Positions 25,294 to 34,155 of a DNA stretch of 64,000 bases are shown here, piece by piece. The notes beneath the pieces are model-generated. The model was not told where the DNA came from. It saw only the letters and a list, made by a program, of their open reading frames with translations, and did not search any database. The translations under genes were made by a program, and so were the position numbers. Within the stretch, counting starts at the first letter, position 1. Every line of letters begins with the position of its first letter. The stretch is taken from contig JBEKUJ010000007.1 of assembly GCA_049515135.1 (NCBI GenBank), positions 62,001-126,000 of the forward strand, given 5' to 3'. Source of the stretch: Fen-1364 sp049515135. GTDB taxonomy: Bacteria; Spirochaetota; Spirochaetia; SZUA-6; Fen-1364.

Positions 25294-26166
25294 ATGCCGC
25301 AAGGTGATGCAGAAGGCAAGAATTATCACGTCAATGTCCCTCAGAGGTCGGAGCTGTTTTTCCTGAAGGGTTCGAACGAGCTCGATTGGGGAATGAAAAA
25401 CAGGCTCGCGCGGATTTTCAATCCCCGCGACGGCAGGACCGTGATGCTTGCCATCGATCACGGATACTTCCAGGGGCCCACGACAGGGCTGGAAAGGGTG
25501 GACATCGACATTCTCCCCCTCGTCCCGCTCTGCGATACCCTCATGTGCACACGGGGCATCCTGCGGAGCGTCGTGCCTCCCACCCTGTCCAAACCGGTTG
25601 TCATTCGCGCCTCAGGAGGGCCGAGCATTCTGAAGGAGCTCTCCGATGAGGAAATCGCGATGTCAATGGAAGATTGCGTCCGTCTCGGAGTATGCGGATC
25701 GGCCATCCAGGTTTTCATCGGCGGACAGTTCGAATCCCGATCAGTCGTGAACATGACCCGACTGGTGGACGCCGGATTGCGCTGCGGCATCCCAACGATG
25801 GCGGTTACCGCCGTCGGACGCGACATGGAACGCAACGCCCAGTATTTCCGGCTGGCCACGCGGATGTGCGCCGAGCTGGGAGCGCATATCGTGAAGACCT
25901 ACTACGTGAGCGACGGTTTCGACACTGTCACCGCTTCCTGCCCGGTCCCCATCGTCATCGCAGGAGGAAAAAAGCAACCCGAGCTCGACGCGCTCACGAT
26001 GGCCTACCGGGCGATCTCGGAAGGAGCCGCTGGCGTGGACATGGGAAGGAACATCTTTCAATCCGATTCCCCCGAGGGAATGATGCAGGCAATCGCCGCC
26101 ATCGTGCACGGAGGGGAGACGCCGAAGAAGGCATATCAGATCTATGAGCACGTGAAGGGCAAATGA
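25294..26166 (+). CDS. lsrF: LsrF-like aldolase/thiolase (class I aldolase fold)
   Basis: A 290-residue protein very like E. coli LsrF: DWGMKNRLARIFNP, MLAIDHGYFQGPTTGLER, LMCTRGILRSVVPP, and IVIAGGKK and GVDMGRNIFQS near the phosphate site. The Schiff-base Lys is Lys201 (HIVKTYYV). LsrF transfers an acetyl group from phosphorylated, isomerised AI-2 to CoA. An AI-2 role is plausible because the operon also has a binding protein, transporter and kinase; LsrG and LsrR are absent and a DeoR takes the place of LsrR. AAAGGAG precedes the ATG by 6-7 bases. Confidence 0.85.
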   Translation: MPQGDAEGKNYHVNVPQRSELFFLKGSNELDWGMKNRLARIFNPRDGRTVMLAIDHGYFQGPTTGLERVDIDILPLVPLCDTLMCTRGILRSVVPPTLSKPVVIRASGGPSILKELSDEEIAMSMEDCVRLGVCGSAIQVFIGGQFESRSVVNMTRLVDAGLRCGIPTMAVTAVGRDMERNAQYFRLATRMCAELGAHIVKTYYVSDGFDTVTASCPVPIVIAGGKKQPELDALTMAYRAISEGAAGVDMGRNIFQSDSPEGMMQAIAAIVHGGETPKKAYQIYEHVKGK

Positions 26167-26178
26167 GGGATTGGACGT

Positions 26179-26922
26179 ATGAAGCTCGTCCGGCAGCATA
26201 AGCGGGAAGTGGATGAGTTCCTGCAGGTGTGCAGGGCGCTCGGGGAGAGAATGTACGTCACCAGCCACGGCGGGAATCTTTCCACCAGGCTGCATGAAGA
26301 CCTCTACCTCATCACGCCCACCTGCATGAGCAAGTCCGCGCTCACCGCTCGGGACCTGGTCTTCATCGATAGTGCAGGCACCGTCATCGAAGGGGTGAGG
26401 CAACCGACGGGGGAGACCCCCCTGTACCTGAGGTTCTTCCGCGACCGACCCGACGTGAGATCCGTGATCCACTGTCACCCTCCGTTCACCAACGCCTTCG
26501 CTATCCTCAAACGGGGAGACTGGCTCATGCGCCCTGTCTTTCCAGAGACCGTCATCGAAGTGGGCCCCGTGCCGGTTGTCCCCTATGGCGAGCCTCTCAC
26601 CACTGAGCTCGCCGACGGTTTCGCCCCTTTCCTTCCCAAATACAACGCGTTCCTGATGGAGAATCACGGACTTGTCCTTATCAGCCCGGAGGGGATCGCC
26701 AGGACGATGCAGCTGATCGAGATTCTGGAGGAGACAGCCATCACGCTCCTCCAGGCGCTGGCGGTCGGGGAGATAAAGGAGCTGCCAAAGGAGGCGCTCA
26801 GGGGACTGGAGAACACGCGAAGGAAGCGGAAGCTTCCAATGATCGGCGCGCCCGGCGAAAACGATTCGATCGAGCAGCTCTACGCCGATGTGAGCCCGTT
26901 GCGGCGAACTGGCGCAGGCTGA
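26179..26922 (+). CDS. Class II aldolase/adducin family protein (fuculose-phosphate aldolase-like)
   Basis: A 247-residue protein of the L-fuculose-1-phosphate / ribulose-5-phosphate 4-epimerase fold. Zn ligands are His98 and His100 (VIHCHPP) and His163 (ENHGLV); the catalytic acid position is Glu79 (TGETPLY). It also has the SHGGNLS phosphate-binding turn near residue 30. It would cleave or epimerise a phosphorylated ketose. It starts 12 bases after the LsrF-like gene. Two unrelated aldolases side by side suggest a pathway that splits one sugar phosphate in two steps, or acts on two substrates. Confidence 0.87.
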   Translation: MKLVRQHKREVDEFLQVCRALGERMYVTSHGGNLSTRLHEDLYLITPTCMSKSALTARDLVFIDSAGTVIEGVRQPTGETPLYLRFFRDRPDVRSVIHCHPPFTNAFAILKRGDWLMRPVFPETVIEVGPVPVVPYGEPLTTELADGFAPFLPKYNAFLMENHGLVLISPEGIARTMQLIEILEETAITLLQALAVGEIKELPKEALRGLENTRRKRKLPMIGAPGENDSIEQLYADVSPLRRTGAG

Positions 26923-26953
26923 TGCCGGCGCGACCTTGTCGTGGGGTTTGGCT

Positions 26954-26970
26954 CCATCCCGAAGGGATGG
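26954..26970 (+). other. Hairpin upstream of binding protein gene
   Basis: CCATCCC and GGGATGG form a perfect 7-bp stem around a GAA loop, 28 bases before the binding-protein ATG and outside its AAGGAGG. A 5' stabilising hairpin that would raise binding-protein message relative to the upstream enzymes is the simplest reading. Confidence 0.5.
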
Positions 26971-26997
26971 AAAAAGTAACGCGCAAGGAGGAGTGCG

Positions 26998-27978
26998 ATG
27001 AAAAAGAAATGGGTCATGGTGCTGATCGCGGTCTTGCTCATCTTGCTCTTCGCCTCGCCAGCGATCTTCGCTCAGAAGAAGTATGAGATCGTCACGGTCG
27101 TGAAGATCGCCGGCATTCCCTGGTTCAACCGCCTGGAGGAAGGGGTGAAGCAGGCGGCGACCGAGCTGGATGTCAACGCCTACCAGGTGGGCCCCGCGGA
27201 TGCGGATCCGGCGCAGCAGGTCCGCATGATCGAAGACCTGATCAGCAAGGGAGTGGATGCAATCTGCGTCACGCCCAACGACGCAAAGTCGCTCGAGCCG
27301 GTGTTCGCAAAGGCGAAGGCGAGCCACATCCTGATCATCACGCATGAGTCTCCGGATCAGAAGGGAAAGGACTACGACCTGGAGCTGATCGATAACGTGA
27401 AGTTCGGCCAGCACACGTGGGACATGCTGACGAAATACATGGGCACCTCGGGCGAATACGCGATCTTCGTTGGCTCGCTGACCGTTCCACTGCACAACCT
27501 CTGGGCTGACGAGGGTCTGAAGTACGCCAAGAAGAAGTACCCGAACCTCAAGCTCGTCACGGACCGCATTCCCTGCGGCGAGGACCAGGAGCTGGCCAAG
27601 CAGAAGACCCTCGAGCTGATCAAGGCCTACCCGAACCTCAAAGGCATCATCGGCTACGGGAGCCTGGGGCCCCCAGGGGCGGCGCAGGCTCTCATGGAAA
27701 AGGGCCTCAGCAACAAGATCACAGTGGTCGGCACCGTCCTTCCCAGCCCTGCCGCGACGTATCTGAAGAACGGGTCCATGAAATATGGGATCCTCTGGGA
27801 TCCGAAGAACGCGGGCTTCGGAATGACCTGGATCGCGAAGCAGATGCTGGACGGGAAGAAGATTGTGAACGGGACGCAGATCCCGGGGATCGGCAAGGTC
27901 TCCCTTGAAGGAGACGTGATCAGGGTTGATGCCGCGATCGACATTACCAAGGAGAACGTCGACAGCTTCGGATTCTGA
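26998..27978 (+). CDS. AI-2/rhamnose-type sugar-binding protein (LsrB/RhaS family)
   Basis: A 326-residue exported binding protein. The signal peptide is KKKWVMVLIAVLLILLF...AIFAQ with cleavage near residue 25. The layout VVKIAGIPWFNRLEEGVKQA, GPADADPAQQVRMIEDLI and the C-terminal KYGILWDPKNAGFGMTWIA, ending ENVDSFGF, follows the LsrB/RhaS branch of Peripla_BP_4. AAGGAGGAG lies 6 bases before the ATG. It delivers its ligand to permeases at 29526 and 30529. AI-2 versus a deoxy sugar cannot be decided by eye. Confidence 0.87.
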   Translation: MKKKWVMVLIAVLLILLFASPAIFAQKKYEIVTVVKIAGIPWFNRLEEGVKQAATELDVNAYQVGPADADPAQQVRMIEDLISKGVDAICVTPNDAKSLEPVFAKAKASHILIITHESPDQKGKDYDLELIDNVKFGQHTWDMLTKYMGTSGEYAIFVGSLTVPLHNLWADEGLKYAKKKYPNLKLVTDRIPCGEDQELAKQKTLELIKAYPNLKGIIGYGSLGPPGAAQALMEKGLSNKITVVGTVLPSPAATYLKNGSMKYGILWDPKNAGFGMTWIAKQMLDGKKIVNGTQIPGIGKVSLEGDVIRVDAAIDITKENVDSFGF

Positions 27979-27990
27979 CGGCTTTCGAAC

Positions 27991-28018
27991 GGCCTCCCCG
28001 CCTTGGGGCGGGGAGGCC
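27991..28018 (+). promoter_or_regulatory. Perfect 12-bp hairpin burying the ATPase ribosome site
   Basis: GGCCTCCCCGCC (27991-28002) and GGCGGGGAGGCC (28007-28018) pair perfectly around TTGG and end on the base before the ATG at 28019. The 3' arm contains the GGGGAGG ribosome site of the ATPase gene, so folding would block its translation. No T-run follows. Confidence 0.8.
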
Positions 28019-29536
28019 ATGGTAAGCGGGGAGCGGACGGTGGCGGATGTCTTTCTGTCCATGGAGAAGATCAGCAAGCAGTACGCCGGGGTCAGGGCCC
28101 TGGACAGCGTGGACTTCGAGATCCGTCGCGGGGAGATCCATTGCCTCGTCGGCGAGAATGGGTCCGGCAAGTCGACCCTCATCAAGATCATCGCGGGGGT
28201 GGTCCGGCCCGATGACGGCGGCCGCATCGAGATCGAAGGGGCGCCGCTCGCCAATTACCATTCAATCGATTCCATCCATCGCGGGATCGAGGTGATCTAC
28301 CAGGACCTCTCACTGTTCCCAAACCTCACGGCAGCAGAGAACATCTCCTTCTGCCAGATCGTCGCTGAAGGCGACAGGGTGATGAACTGGAGCAAGGCCC
28401 GGCGCATCGCAGGGAGGGCCATGGCGCGCATCAACGTCACCCTCCCCCTGGACACGCTGGTGGCCGAGCTGTCCATCGCCGACCAGCAGCTTGTGGCAAT
28501 CTGTCGCGCCCTGACCAGCGACGTGAAGCTCCTCATCATGGACGAACCGACCACGGCGCTGACCCGCAAGGAGGTGGCTGCGCTCCTTGCCGTCGTCAAG
28601 GACCTGCAGGCCAAGGGAATCGCAACCCTGTTCATCAGCCACAAGCTGAACGAGGTGCTCGAGGTGGCTGATCGGCTGACCATCCTGCGGGACGGGAAAA
28701 AGGTCGGAACATTTGACCGCGGCGACCTGACGGACGAAACCCTCGCTCTCTCCATGACGGGGAAGACGATCGAATATTCCCGCTACCGGTGGGAGGGCAC
28801 GAGGGACGGCACGCCTCTTCTGGATGTAAGGAACCTCACCAAGAGAGGCAACTTCTCCGCGGTCGATCTGGCGCTTTTTCCCGGTGAAATCCTCGGAATC
28901 ACCGGCCTGCTCGGATCCGGGAGGACCGAGCTCGCCCTCGCGCTTTTCGGCATGAACCGTCCCGACAGCGGCGAGGTTTTCATCGAGGGCAGGCGGGTGC
29001 GGATTGCCTCGGTCCAGGACGCGGTGCGGTGCGGGATCGGCTACGTTCCTGAGAACCGGATGCTGCAAGGGCTCGTGATGGAGCAGTCCGTGGCGCGGAA
29101 CGTCATCATCACCATCGTCGCGAAGCTCCTGACCAGGCTGGGGTTGATCGACCCCCGTAAAAGGGCGAAGGCGGCGGCGCACTGGGTGAAGGAGCTGGCG
29201 ATCAAGGTCCCCTCCATCGATTCTCCCGTACAGACCCTGTCGGGCGGAAATCAACAGCGGGTGGTTCTTACGAAGTGGATCGCAACGTCACCGCGGATCC
29301 TCATCCTTGATGGTCCCACGGTCGGTATCGACGTTGCGGCAAAGAGGAGCATCCACGAGACTATCCGCGCGCTGGCTCACCGGGGAATGGGAATAATCGT
29401 GATCTCTGACGAGGTGCCCGAGGTGTTGAACAACTGCAACCGCATCCTCGTCATGTCGCGGGGGGCAATCCGGGCGACATTCGATGCGGCCACGGCTACA
29501 TCGGATGAAATCCAGAGGAGCGTCAATGAGAATTAG
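28019..29536 (+). CDS. Sugar ABC transporter ATP-binding protein (LsrA/RbsA type)
   Basis: About 505 residues, double ATPase. Domain 1: Walker A GENGSGKST, signature LSIADQQ (the usual Gly is Ala) and Walker B LLIMDEPTTAL. Domain 2: P-loop GLLGSGRTE, signature LSGGNQQR, Walker B ILILDGPTVG, so the catalytic Glu is Gly. I start at the ATG at 28019 next to the hairpin's GGGGAGG; the open frame further upstream overlaps the binding-protein gene and is not needed. It overlaps the first permease by 11 bases. Confidence 0.92.
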   Translation: MVSGERTVADVFLSMEKISKQYAGVRALDSVDFEIRRGEIHCLVGENGSGKSTLIKIIAGVVRPDDGGRIEIEGAPLANYHSIDSIHRGIEVIYQDLSLFPNLTAAENISFCQIVAEGDRVMNWSKARRIAGRAMARINVTLPLDTLVAELSIADQQLVAICRALTSDVKLLIMDEPTTALTRKEVAALLAVVKDLQAKGIATLFISHKLNEVLEVADRLTILRDGKKVGTFDRGDLTDETLALSMTGKTIEYSRYRWEGTRDGTPLLDVRNLTKRGNFSAVDLALFPGEILGITGLLGSGRTELALALFGMNRPDSGEVFIEGRRVRIASVQDAVRCGIGYVPENRMLQGLVMEQSVARNVIITIVAKLLTRLGLIDPRKRAKAAAHWVKELAIKVPSIDSPVQTLSGGNQQRVVLTKWIATSPRILILDGPTVGIDVAAKRSIHETIRALAHRGMGIIVISDEVPEVLNNCNRILVMSRGAIRATFDAATATSDEIQRSVNEN

Positions 29537-30524
29537 GGCCCTTTTCCAGCGCTACGAGACGAACCTCCTCATCGCCATCATCCTCCTGGGCATCATCATC
29601 ACCGCCGTCAATCCGAGCTTCCTCACGCTGGAAAACTTTTTCGATCTCGCGAAGAGCTACTCGTTTCTGGGGATCTTCGCCATCGGAGTGCTCATCGTGC
29701 TCATCTCGGGAGGCATTGACATCTCCTTTTCCGCCATCGCCACGGTGGGCGAGTACGCAATGACCGTGATCATGATCCGGCATGGCGGCAACATCGCGAC
29801 CTGTTTCCTGATCTCCTGCGGCATCGGGATCGCCCTCGGAGCGATCAACGCGCTGTTGATCCATGGTTTCAACATTCCCACGATCATTGCCACAATCGCC
29901 ACGTTGAACATCTACTACGGCATCCTCACCGTCCTTTCCGGCGGGAAGTGGATCTACAACCTGCCCTCGTGGTTCCAGCAGTTCGCGATCATCCGGGTGT
30001 TCACGCTGACCAGCGCAGAGGGAATCCCCTACGGCCTGTCCATCATCACGGTTGTCTGGGTCTTCCTCATCGTGGTCGCATGGATCATCCTGCGCTATAC
30101 GACACTGGGGCGCTCTCTGTACGCGATGGGGGGGAGCATGAGCGCGGCGCGCCGTGCAGGGCTCAACATCTTGCGGCTCCAGCTGTTCGTCTACGGCTTC
30201 ATGGGGTTCATGTCCGGCGTGGCGGGGGTGGTGCAGGCGCTCCTCGTCCAGACTGTGGCGCCCAACTCGATTGTCGGGAAAGAGCTGAACGTCATCGCCG
30301 CCGTCGTACTGGGAGGCGCGAGTCTTTCGGGAGGCACGGGGACGATTTTCGGCACGATCCTCGGCGTTACCCTGATCGCGATTATGGGAAACGGGCTCAC
30401 CCTCATGCGCGTGTCCTCATTCTGGTATGACGTGTGCATCGGCCTCGTGATCCTCATAGCCGTCGGGGCGAGCGCCTACCGGCGCAAGAGAATGCAGCGC
30501 CGCTCCATTCTGACGGGGGAATAA
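29526..30524 (+). CDS. Sugar ABC transporter permease (LsrC-like)
   Basis: A 332-residue membrane protein starting at the ATG at 29526 inside the end of the ATPase gene (translational coupling). It contains LISGGIDISFSAIAT, the loop RYTTLGRSLYAMGG and LGGASLSGGTG, the RbsC-family marks. About ten hydrophobic segments. It pairs with the next permease, encoded four bases later. Confidence 0.9.
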   Translation: MRIRALFQRYETNLLIAIILLGIIITAVNPSFLTLENFFDLAKSYSFLGIFAIGVLIVLISGGIDISFSAIATVGEYAMTVIMIRHGGNIATCFLISCGIGIALGAINALLIHGFNIPTIIATIATLNIYYGILTVLSGGKWIYNLPSWFQQFAIIRVFTLTSAEGIPYGLSIITVVWVFLIVVAWIILRYTTLGRSLYAMGGSMSAARRAGLNILRLQLFVYGFMGFMSGVAGVVQALLVQTVAPNSIVGKELNVIAAVVLGGASLSGGTGTIFGTILGVTLIAIMGNGLTLMRVSSFWYDVCIGLVILIAVGASAYRRKRMQRRSILTGE

Positions 30525-30528
30525 GCGC

Positions 30529-31491
30529 GTGAAGCGGAAGAACTCCGAGCTGGTCATTCTCGGGCTCATGATGGCGGCTGCGTTCCTGCTCATGTGGATG
30601 CTGAGCCCGCGGGAGTTCCTCCAGATCGGCAACTTTCAATCGATGGCCTTCCAGCTTCCAGAGCTCGGGCTGCTCTCGACGGCCATGATGATCACGATGC
30701 TTACCGGCGGGATCAACCTTTCCATCATTGCTTCCGCCAATCTTTCGGGGATCGTCACCGCCATCGTCCTGACCCGGTTCGTGAGCCCGGATGCAGCGGG
30801 CGCAGTCTCCGGCGTCACGATTTTCCTGGCCATTTGTGCCGGCCTTGGAACCTCGCTCGTGATAGGGCTGCTCAATGGACTCTTGATCGCCGTGGTGGAG
30901 GTCTCGCCGATTCTCGCAACCCTTGGCATGATGACCCTCGTCAACGGGCTCACCATCGTGTTCACGAAGGGCTACGTTATCGCGGGGTTCCCGGACTTCA
31001 TCAGATTCATCGGAAACGGTCTCGTCCTGGGGATCCCCATGCCCATCATCATCTTCGTCGCGTCGCTTGCGGCCATCAGTCTGGTCCTGAACAGGACCGC
31101 GCTCGGGTTCAACATCTACATGATAGGCTCCAACGCGACGGCCAGCAGGTTCTCGGGAGTCAACAACAAGGCCGTTCTCATACGCACGTACGTGATCTCA
31201 GGTCTCTACTCGGGAATTGCCTCCCTCATCATGATCTCGCGCTTCAATTCCGTGGCCACCGGCTACGGCTCTTCCTACCTCCTGATCACTATCCTTGCCT
31301 CGGTGCTCGGCGGAACGAGCACGGTCGGAGGCTTCGGCCGGATCTCGGGACTCTTCCTTTCCCTTGCCATCCTGCAGATCGTTTCCAGCGGTCTGAATTT
31401 CCTGCGGGTGAGCGCCTTCCTGACGATTGCGATCTGGGGATTCATCCTGATCCTTGTCATGGCGGTCAACCACCTCGGAAGGGCGCGATGA
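30529..31491 (+). CDS. Sugar ABC transporter permease (LsrD-like)
   Basis: A 320-residue RbsC-family permease with GTG start 4 bases after the previous stop. Visible marks are TGGINLSIIASAN, the ATPase-contact loop NRTALGFNIYMIGSN and LGGTSTVGGFG. Its stop overlaps the kinase start (ATGA). The divergence of the two permeases from each other matches the LsrC/LsrD and other two-permease CUT2 systems. Confidence 0.9.
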   Translation: MKRKNSELVILGLMMAAAFLLMWMLSPREFLQIGNFQSMAFQLPELGLLSTAMMITMLTGGINLSIIASANLSGIVTAIVLTRFVSPDAAGAVSGVTIFLAICAGLGTSLVIGLLNGLLIAVVEVSPILATLGMMTLVNGLTIVFTKGYVIAGFPDFIRFIGNGLVLGIPMPIIIFVASLAAISLVLNRTALGFNIYMIGSNATASRFSGVNNKAVLIRTYVISGLYSGIASLIMISRFNSVATGYGSSYLLITILASVLGGTSTVGGFGRISGLFLSLAILQIVSSGLNFLRVSAFLTIAIWGFILILVMAVNHLGRAR

Positions 31492-33017
31492 GCACCTTGC
31501 TGGGGATCGACCTGGGCACGACCGCCCTGAAAGCTTCCCTCTTCCGCGAGGATGGGAGCCTGGTCGCATCAGAGAGCCGCTCGTATTCCGTGCTCTCCCC
31601 GAAGCCTGGGTACGCGGAGCAGGACCCCGAGGACTGGTGGGGGGCTCTGGTGAGCGTCAGTGCAGCGCTGAGTCACTCGCATCCCCGTGAGTTTTCGGAC
31701 CTTGCGGGCATCGGTATCTGCGGCCAGATGCACACGCACGTCTACCTTGATGCGGAAGGCCGCCTGCTTCGGCCAGCCATCACCTGGATGGACCAGCGGT
31801 CCTGCGGCCTGGTGCGTGACATCAACTGCAACAACGAGGCGCACGAGCTGGTCTTCAAGGAGAGCCAGAATTTTGCAACAACCACCTACCTTGCGCCCCA
31901 GGCTTTGTGGGTCAAACGCGAGCAGGAAGCTTTATGGAAAGACGTGCGTCACATCCTTGTTGCCAAGGATTACCTCAAATACCGTCTCACCGGAAGGATG
32001 GTCACCGATGTCTCAGATGCGAGCGGGACCCTTCTTTTCAACGTGAAAGAGAGACGCTGGTCCGGGGACCTGTTTCGCTTCTTCGGCTTCGCTTCCGGCC
32101 TTCTCCCGGAGGTCCTGCCTTCGGACGAAATCATCGGTAAGATCACCGCCGAAGCAGCGAGAGCCACGGGCCTCCGCGAGGGAATCCCCGTGGCGAATGG
32201 AAGCTCGGACAACTCGGCTTCGGCTCTTGGGGCGGGAATGGTTGCCCCGGGACAAGTGACGCTGATCAGCGGAACTGCAGGAGTGATCACTGTTTGCTCG
32301 GATCGGCCCCTGGCGGACCCGAAGCACCGCACTCTCTGCTGGAACTACTGTTTGCGGGACGCATGGGTCACGCTCGGCATCATGCAGACAGCGGGGGAAT
32401 CCCTGAACTGGTTTCGGCGGGCTTTTGACGCTCAGCCCGAAGAATCCGCCTCCCAGAAAGACATCTTCGAGCAGTATGATTCCATGGTGGCAAAGGTGCC
32501 GGAGGGTTCCGGTGGGCTCCTGTTCCTGCCATATCTCAATGGGGAGAGGACCCCGTACTGGGATCCCTTTGCGCGCGGGGTCTTCTTCGGTGTGAGCCTC
32601 TCCACCACCAAGGCATGCTTCGTCCGCGCCGTGATGGAAGGCGTCTGCATGGGGTTCCGCCAGAACATCGAAACTGTGGAATCCCTCGGGACCACCATAG
32701 GAGAGGTGCGCGCCGTAGGCGGCGGTCTGCGAAGTCCGGCCTGGCTCTCAATTCTTGCCAGGATCGTCCGCAAGCCGATCGTCACGGTTCGTGTTGCGGA
32801 CACTGGGAACCTTGGCAATATACTGATTTGCGGAAAAGCCATCGGATTGTATCAATCGATAGAGAGAGAAGCTGTGCGCATGGCCACTATCGAGACCCGC
32901 ATTCACTTTCCAGACGGCTGCCCTGCGTACGAGAAGGAGTACAGCATCTACCAAGATCTATACGGGAAGCTGAAAGGGTCCTACCGAAAATGCTTCGACG
33001 AGGAATCGCCCGAATGA
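31488..33017 (+). CDS. FGGY-family carbohydrate kinase (XylB/LsrK type)
   Basis: A 509-residue two-domain kinase. Domain 1 starts with the phosphate-binding loop GIDLGTTALKASLF and has GICGQMHTHVYLD; the catalytic base is probably Asp in NGSSDNSASALGAG. Domain 2 has LFLPYLNGERTPYWDP and the adenosine motif AVGGGLRSPAWL. It would phosphorylate the imported sugar on entry, giving the likely DeoR effector. The sequence looks closest to xylulokinases; LsrK-like AI-2 phosphorylation is an alternative given the LsrF homologue. It is the last gene of the operon; no terminator is seen in 33018-33155. Confidence 0.87.
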   Translation: MSTLLGIDLGTTALKASLFREDGSLVASESRSYSVLSPKPGYAEQDPEDWWGALVSVSAALSHSHPREFSDLAGIGICGQMHTHVYLDAEGRLLRPAITWMDQRSCGLVRDINCNNEAHELVFKESQNFATTTYLAPQALWVKREQEALWKDVRHILVAKDYLKYRLTGRMVTDVSDASGTLLFNVKERRWSGDLFRFFGFASGLLPEVLPSDEIIGKITAEAARATGLREGIPVANGSSDNSASALGAGMVAPGQVTLISGTAGVITVCSDRPLADPKHRTLCWNYCLRDAWVTLGIMQTAGESLNWFRRAFDAQPEESASQKDIFEQYDSMVAKVPEGSGGLLFLPYLNGERTPYWDPFARGVFFGVSLSTTKACFVRAVMEGVCMGFRQNIETVESLGTTIGEVRAVGGGLRSPAWLSILARIVRKPIVTVRVADTGNLGNILICGKAIGLYQSIEREAVRMATIETRIHFPDGCPAYEKEYSIYQDLYGKLKGSYRKCFDEESPE

Positions 33018-33155
33018 TTCAGTGCGTCGAGCGCTGGACCCGCGCGAAGTTGACATTCCCCGCAGGCGATGCCCGTACTTCCAACGCTTATCGTTCACCG
33101 CCCGGTATGTCGGGATTCGAGCGCGTCGAGTGTTCAGGACGGCAAGCCCCGTGTC

Positions 33156-33503
33156 TCAACACGTGATGTGCAACACTGCGTTGGTGCCCTCCGGTTGACT
33201 GTTCAGAAGCTCAATTGCCTGCTCTGTCGGGACGACGACAAGCTCGACGCCACGCTTGCTGGCTTCGCTCCGGACTTCGTCCATAACGGGCAGCGCTCCA
33301 TGTGCGCCTGACCCTACCACAAGTCGATGGCAGCCCCATGGTATGTTCTCTGCAAGGGAGAGTGGCGTGTGGCCAAACTTACTGCGCAATTCCTTGGACG
33401 CCTTCTTCTTGCGTTTGCTGACATCTCCGTGCTCGATGACCACATCGTAGTCATAGGAGACCCCGTCTATCCGAATCGATCCGAAAGAGAACTTCTCAAT
33501 CAT
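33156..33503 (-). CDS. Mth938-like domain protein
   Basis: A 115-residue protein of the Mth938/NDUFAF3-like fold: FSFGSIRIDGVSYDYDVVI at the start and VVGSGAHGALPVMDEV with VVPTEQAIELLN in the second half. The family has no firm bacterial function; animal relatives help assemble respiratory complex I. It lies 55 bases after the molybdopterin-domain gene on the same strand, so they may be co-transcribed. It converges with the kinase operon. Confidence 0.8.
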   Translation of the reverse strand: MIEKFSFGSIRIDGVSYDYDVVIEHGDVSKRKKKASKELRSKFGHTPLSLAENIPWGCHRLVVGSGAHGALPVMDEVRSEASKRGVELVVVPTEQAIELLNSQPEGTNAVLHITC

Positions 33504-33558
33504 CCTGGTTCCCTTCCTGCTCCCGCTCTTGAAACAGGTCGCGCCCTCAGCGGCTTGC

Positions 33559-34155
33559 CTATTCCAGGGTGATCGCAGTCAGGTATTTCACCCACCGGCC
33601 GCCGTAGACGCCCTCGGCCACTATACGCGCAGGGAACCCGTGCGCCCGCGGAAGAGGGACCCCGTTGCCCATCAGCGCTACCATAATGAGCCCACTCTGG
33701 ACCTCGGCCTTCTTGAAGTCAGCTTTGTACCCATCCACCGAGGTGAAAACCACGCGGGCGTAATCCCCCGCGTCTGCCTTTTCCAGGAGCACCTGAAGGG
33801 GGACCCCTTCCCATTCCAAGTAGTCATAGAAGACTCCCGGGCATATTAAAAGCACCCGCTTCTTCACCATGGTCAATTTCGACAACTCATCAAAGGTCAG
33901 GGAGAGTGGGGTGGTGATCCCTTTCCCTGAGAGCTTAAGCCGCCAACTTGGAAGATCCACGGATTGGGGGGTCCCCGTTGAATGCTGGGATTCGACCGCC
34001 GTCAGGGGGAGAGCGCTCGGGTCCACGAGCTTGGGGTCCATCATGATGATCCGCCGAGAGGGCGTGGTCGAGTCGACCCTGACTCTCTCTTGGGCACCCA
34101 CGTAAGACACCAGTCCTGTCACGAGAAGGAGGCACACCAAAAGCCGAGCTTTCAT
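33559..34155 (-). CDS. Exported molybdopterin-domain oxidoreductase (small)
   Basis: A 198-residue protein. The signal peptide is KARLLVCLLLVTGLVSYVGAQ (cleavage near residue 21). The rest is a compact oxidoreductase molybdopterin-binding domain like that of sulfite oxidase/MsrP: LSLTFDELSKL, VLLICPGVFYDYLEWEGVPL with a Cys at the usual Mo-ligand position, and GFPARIVAEGVYGGRWVKYL at the end. It is only the core domain, shorter than sulfite oxidases. No Moco synthesis genes are near. Substrate unknown. Confidence 0.78.
   Translation of the reverse strand: MKARLLVCLLLVTGLVSYVGAQERVRVDSTTPSRRIIMMDPKLVDPSALPLTAVESQHSTGTPQSVDLPSWRLKLSGKGITTPLSLTFDELSKLTMVKKRVLLICPGVFYDYLEWEGVPLQVLLEKADAGDYARVVFTSVDGYKADFKKAEVQSGLIMVALMGNGVPLPRAHGFPARIVAEGVYGGRWVKYLTAITLE

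Noticed and set aside
25741..28254. 837-codon minus-strand frame
   Set aside because: It is the shadow of the aldolase, class II aldolase and binding-protein genes, with His/Arg-rich composition typical of antisense frames.
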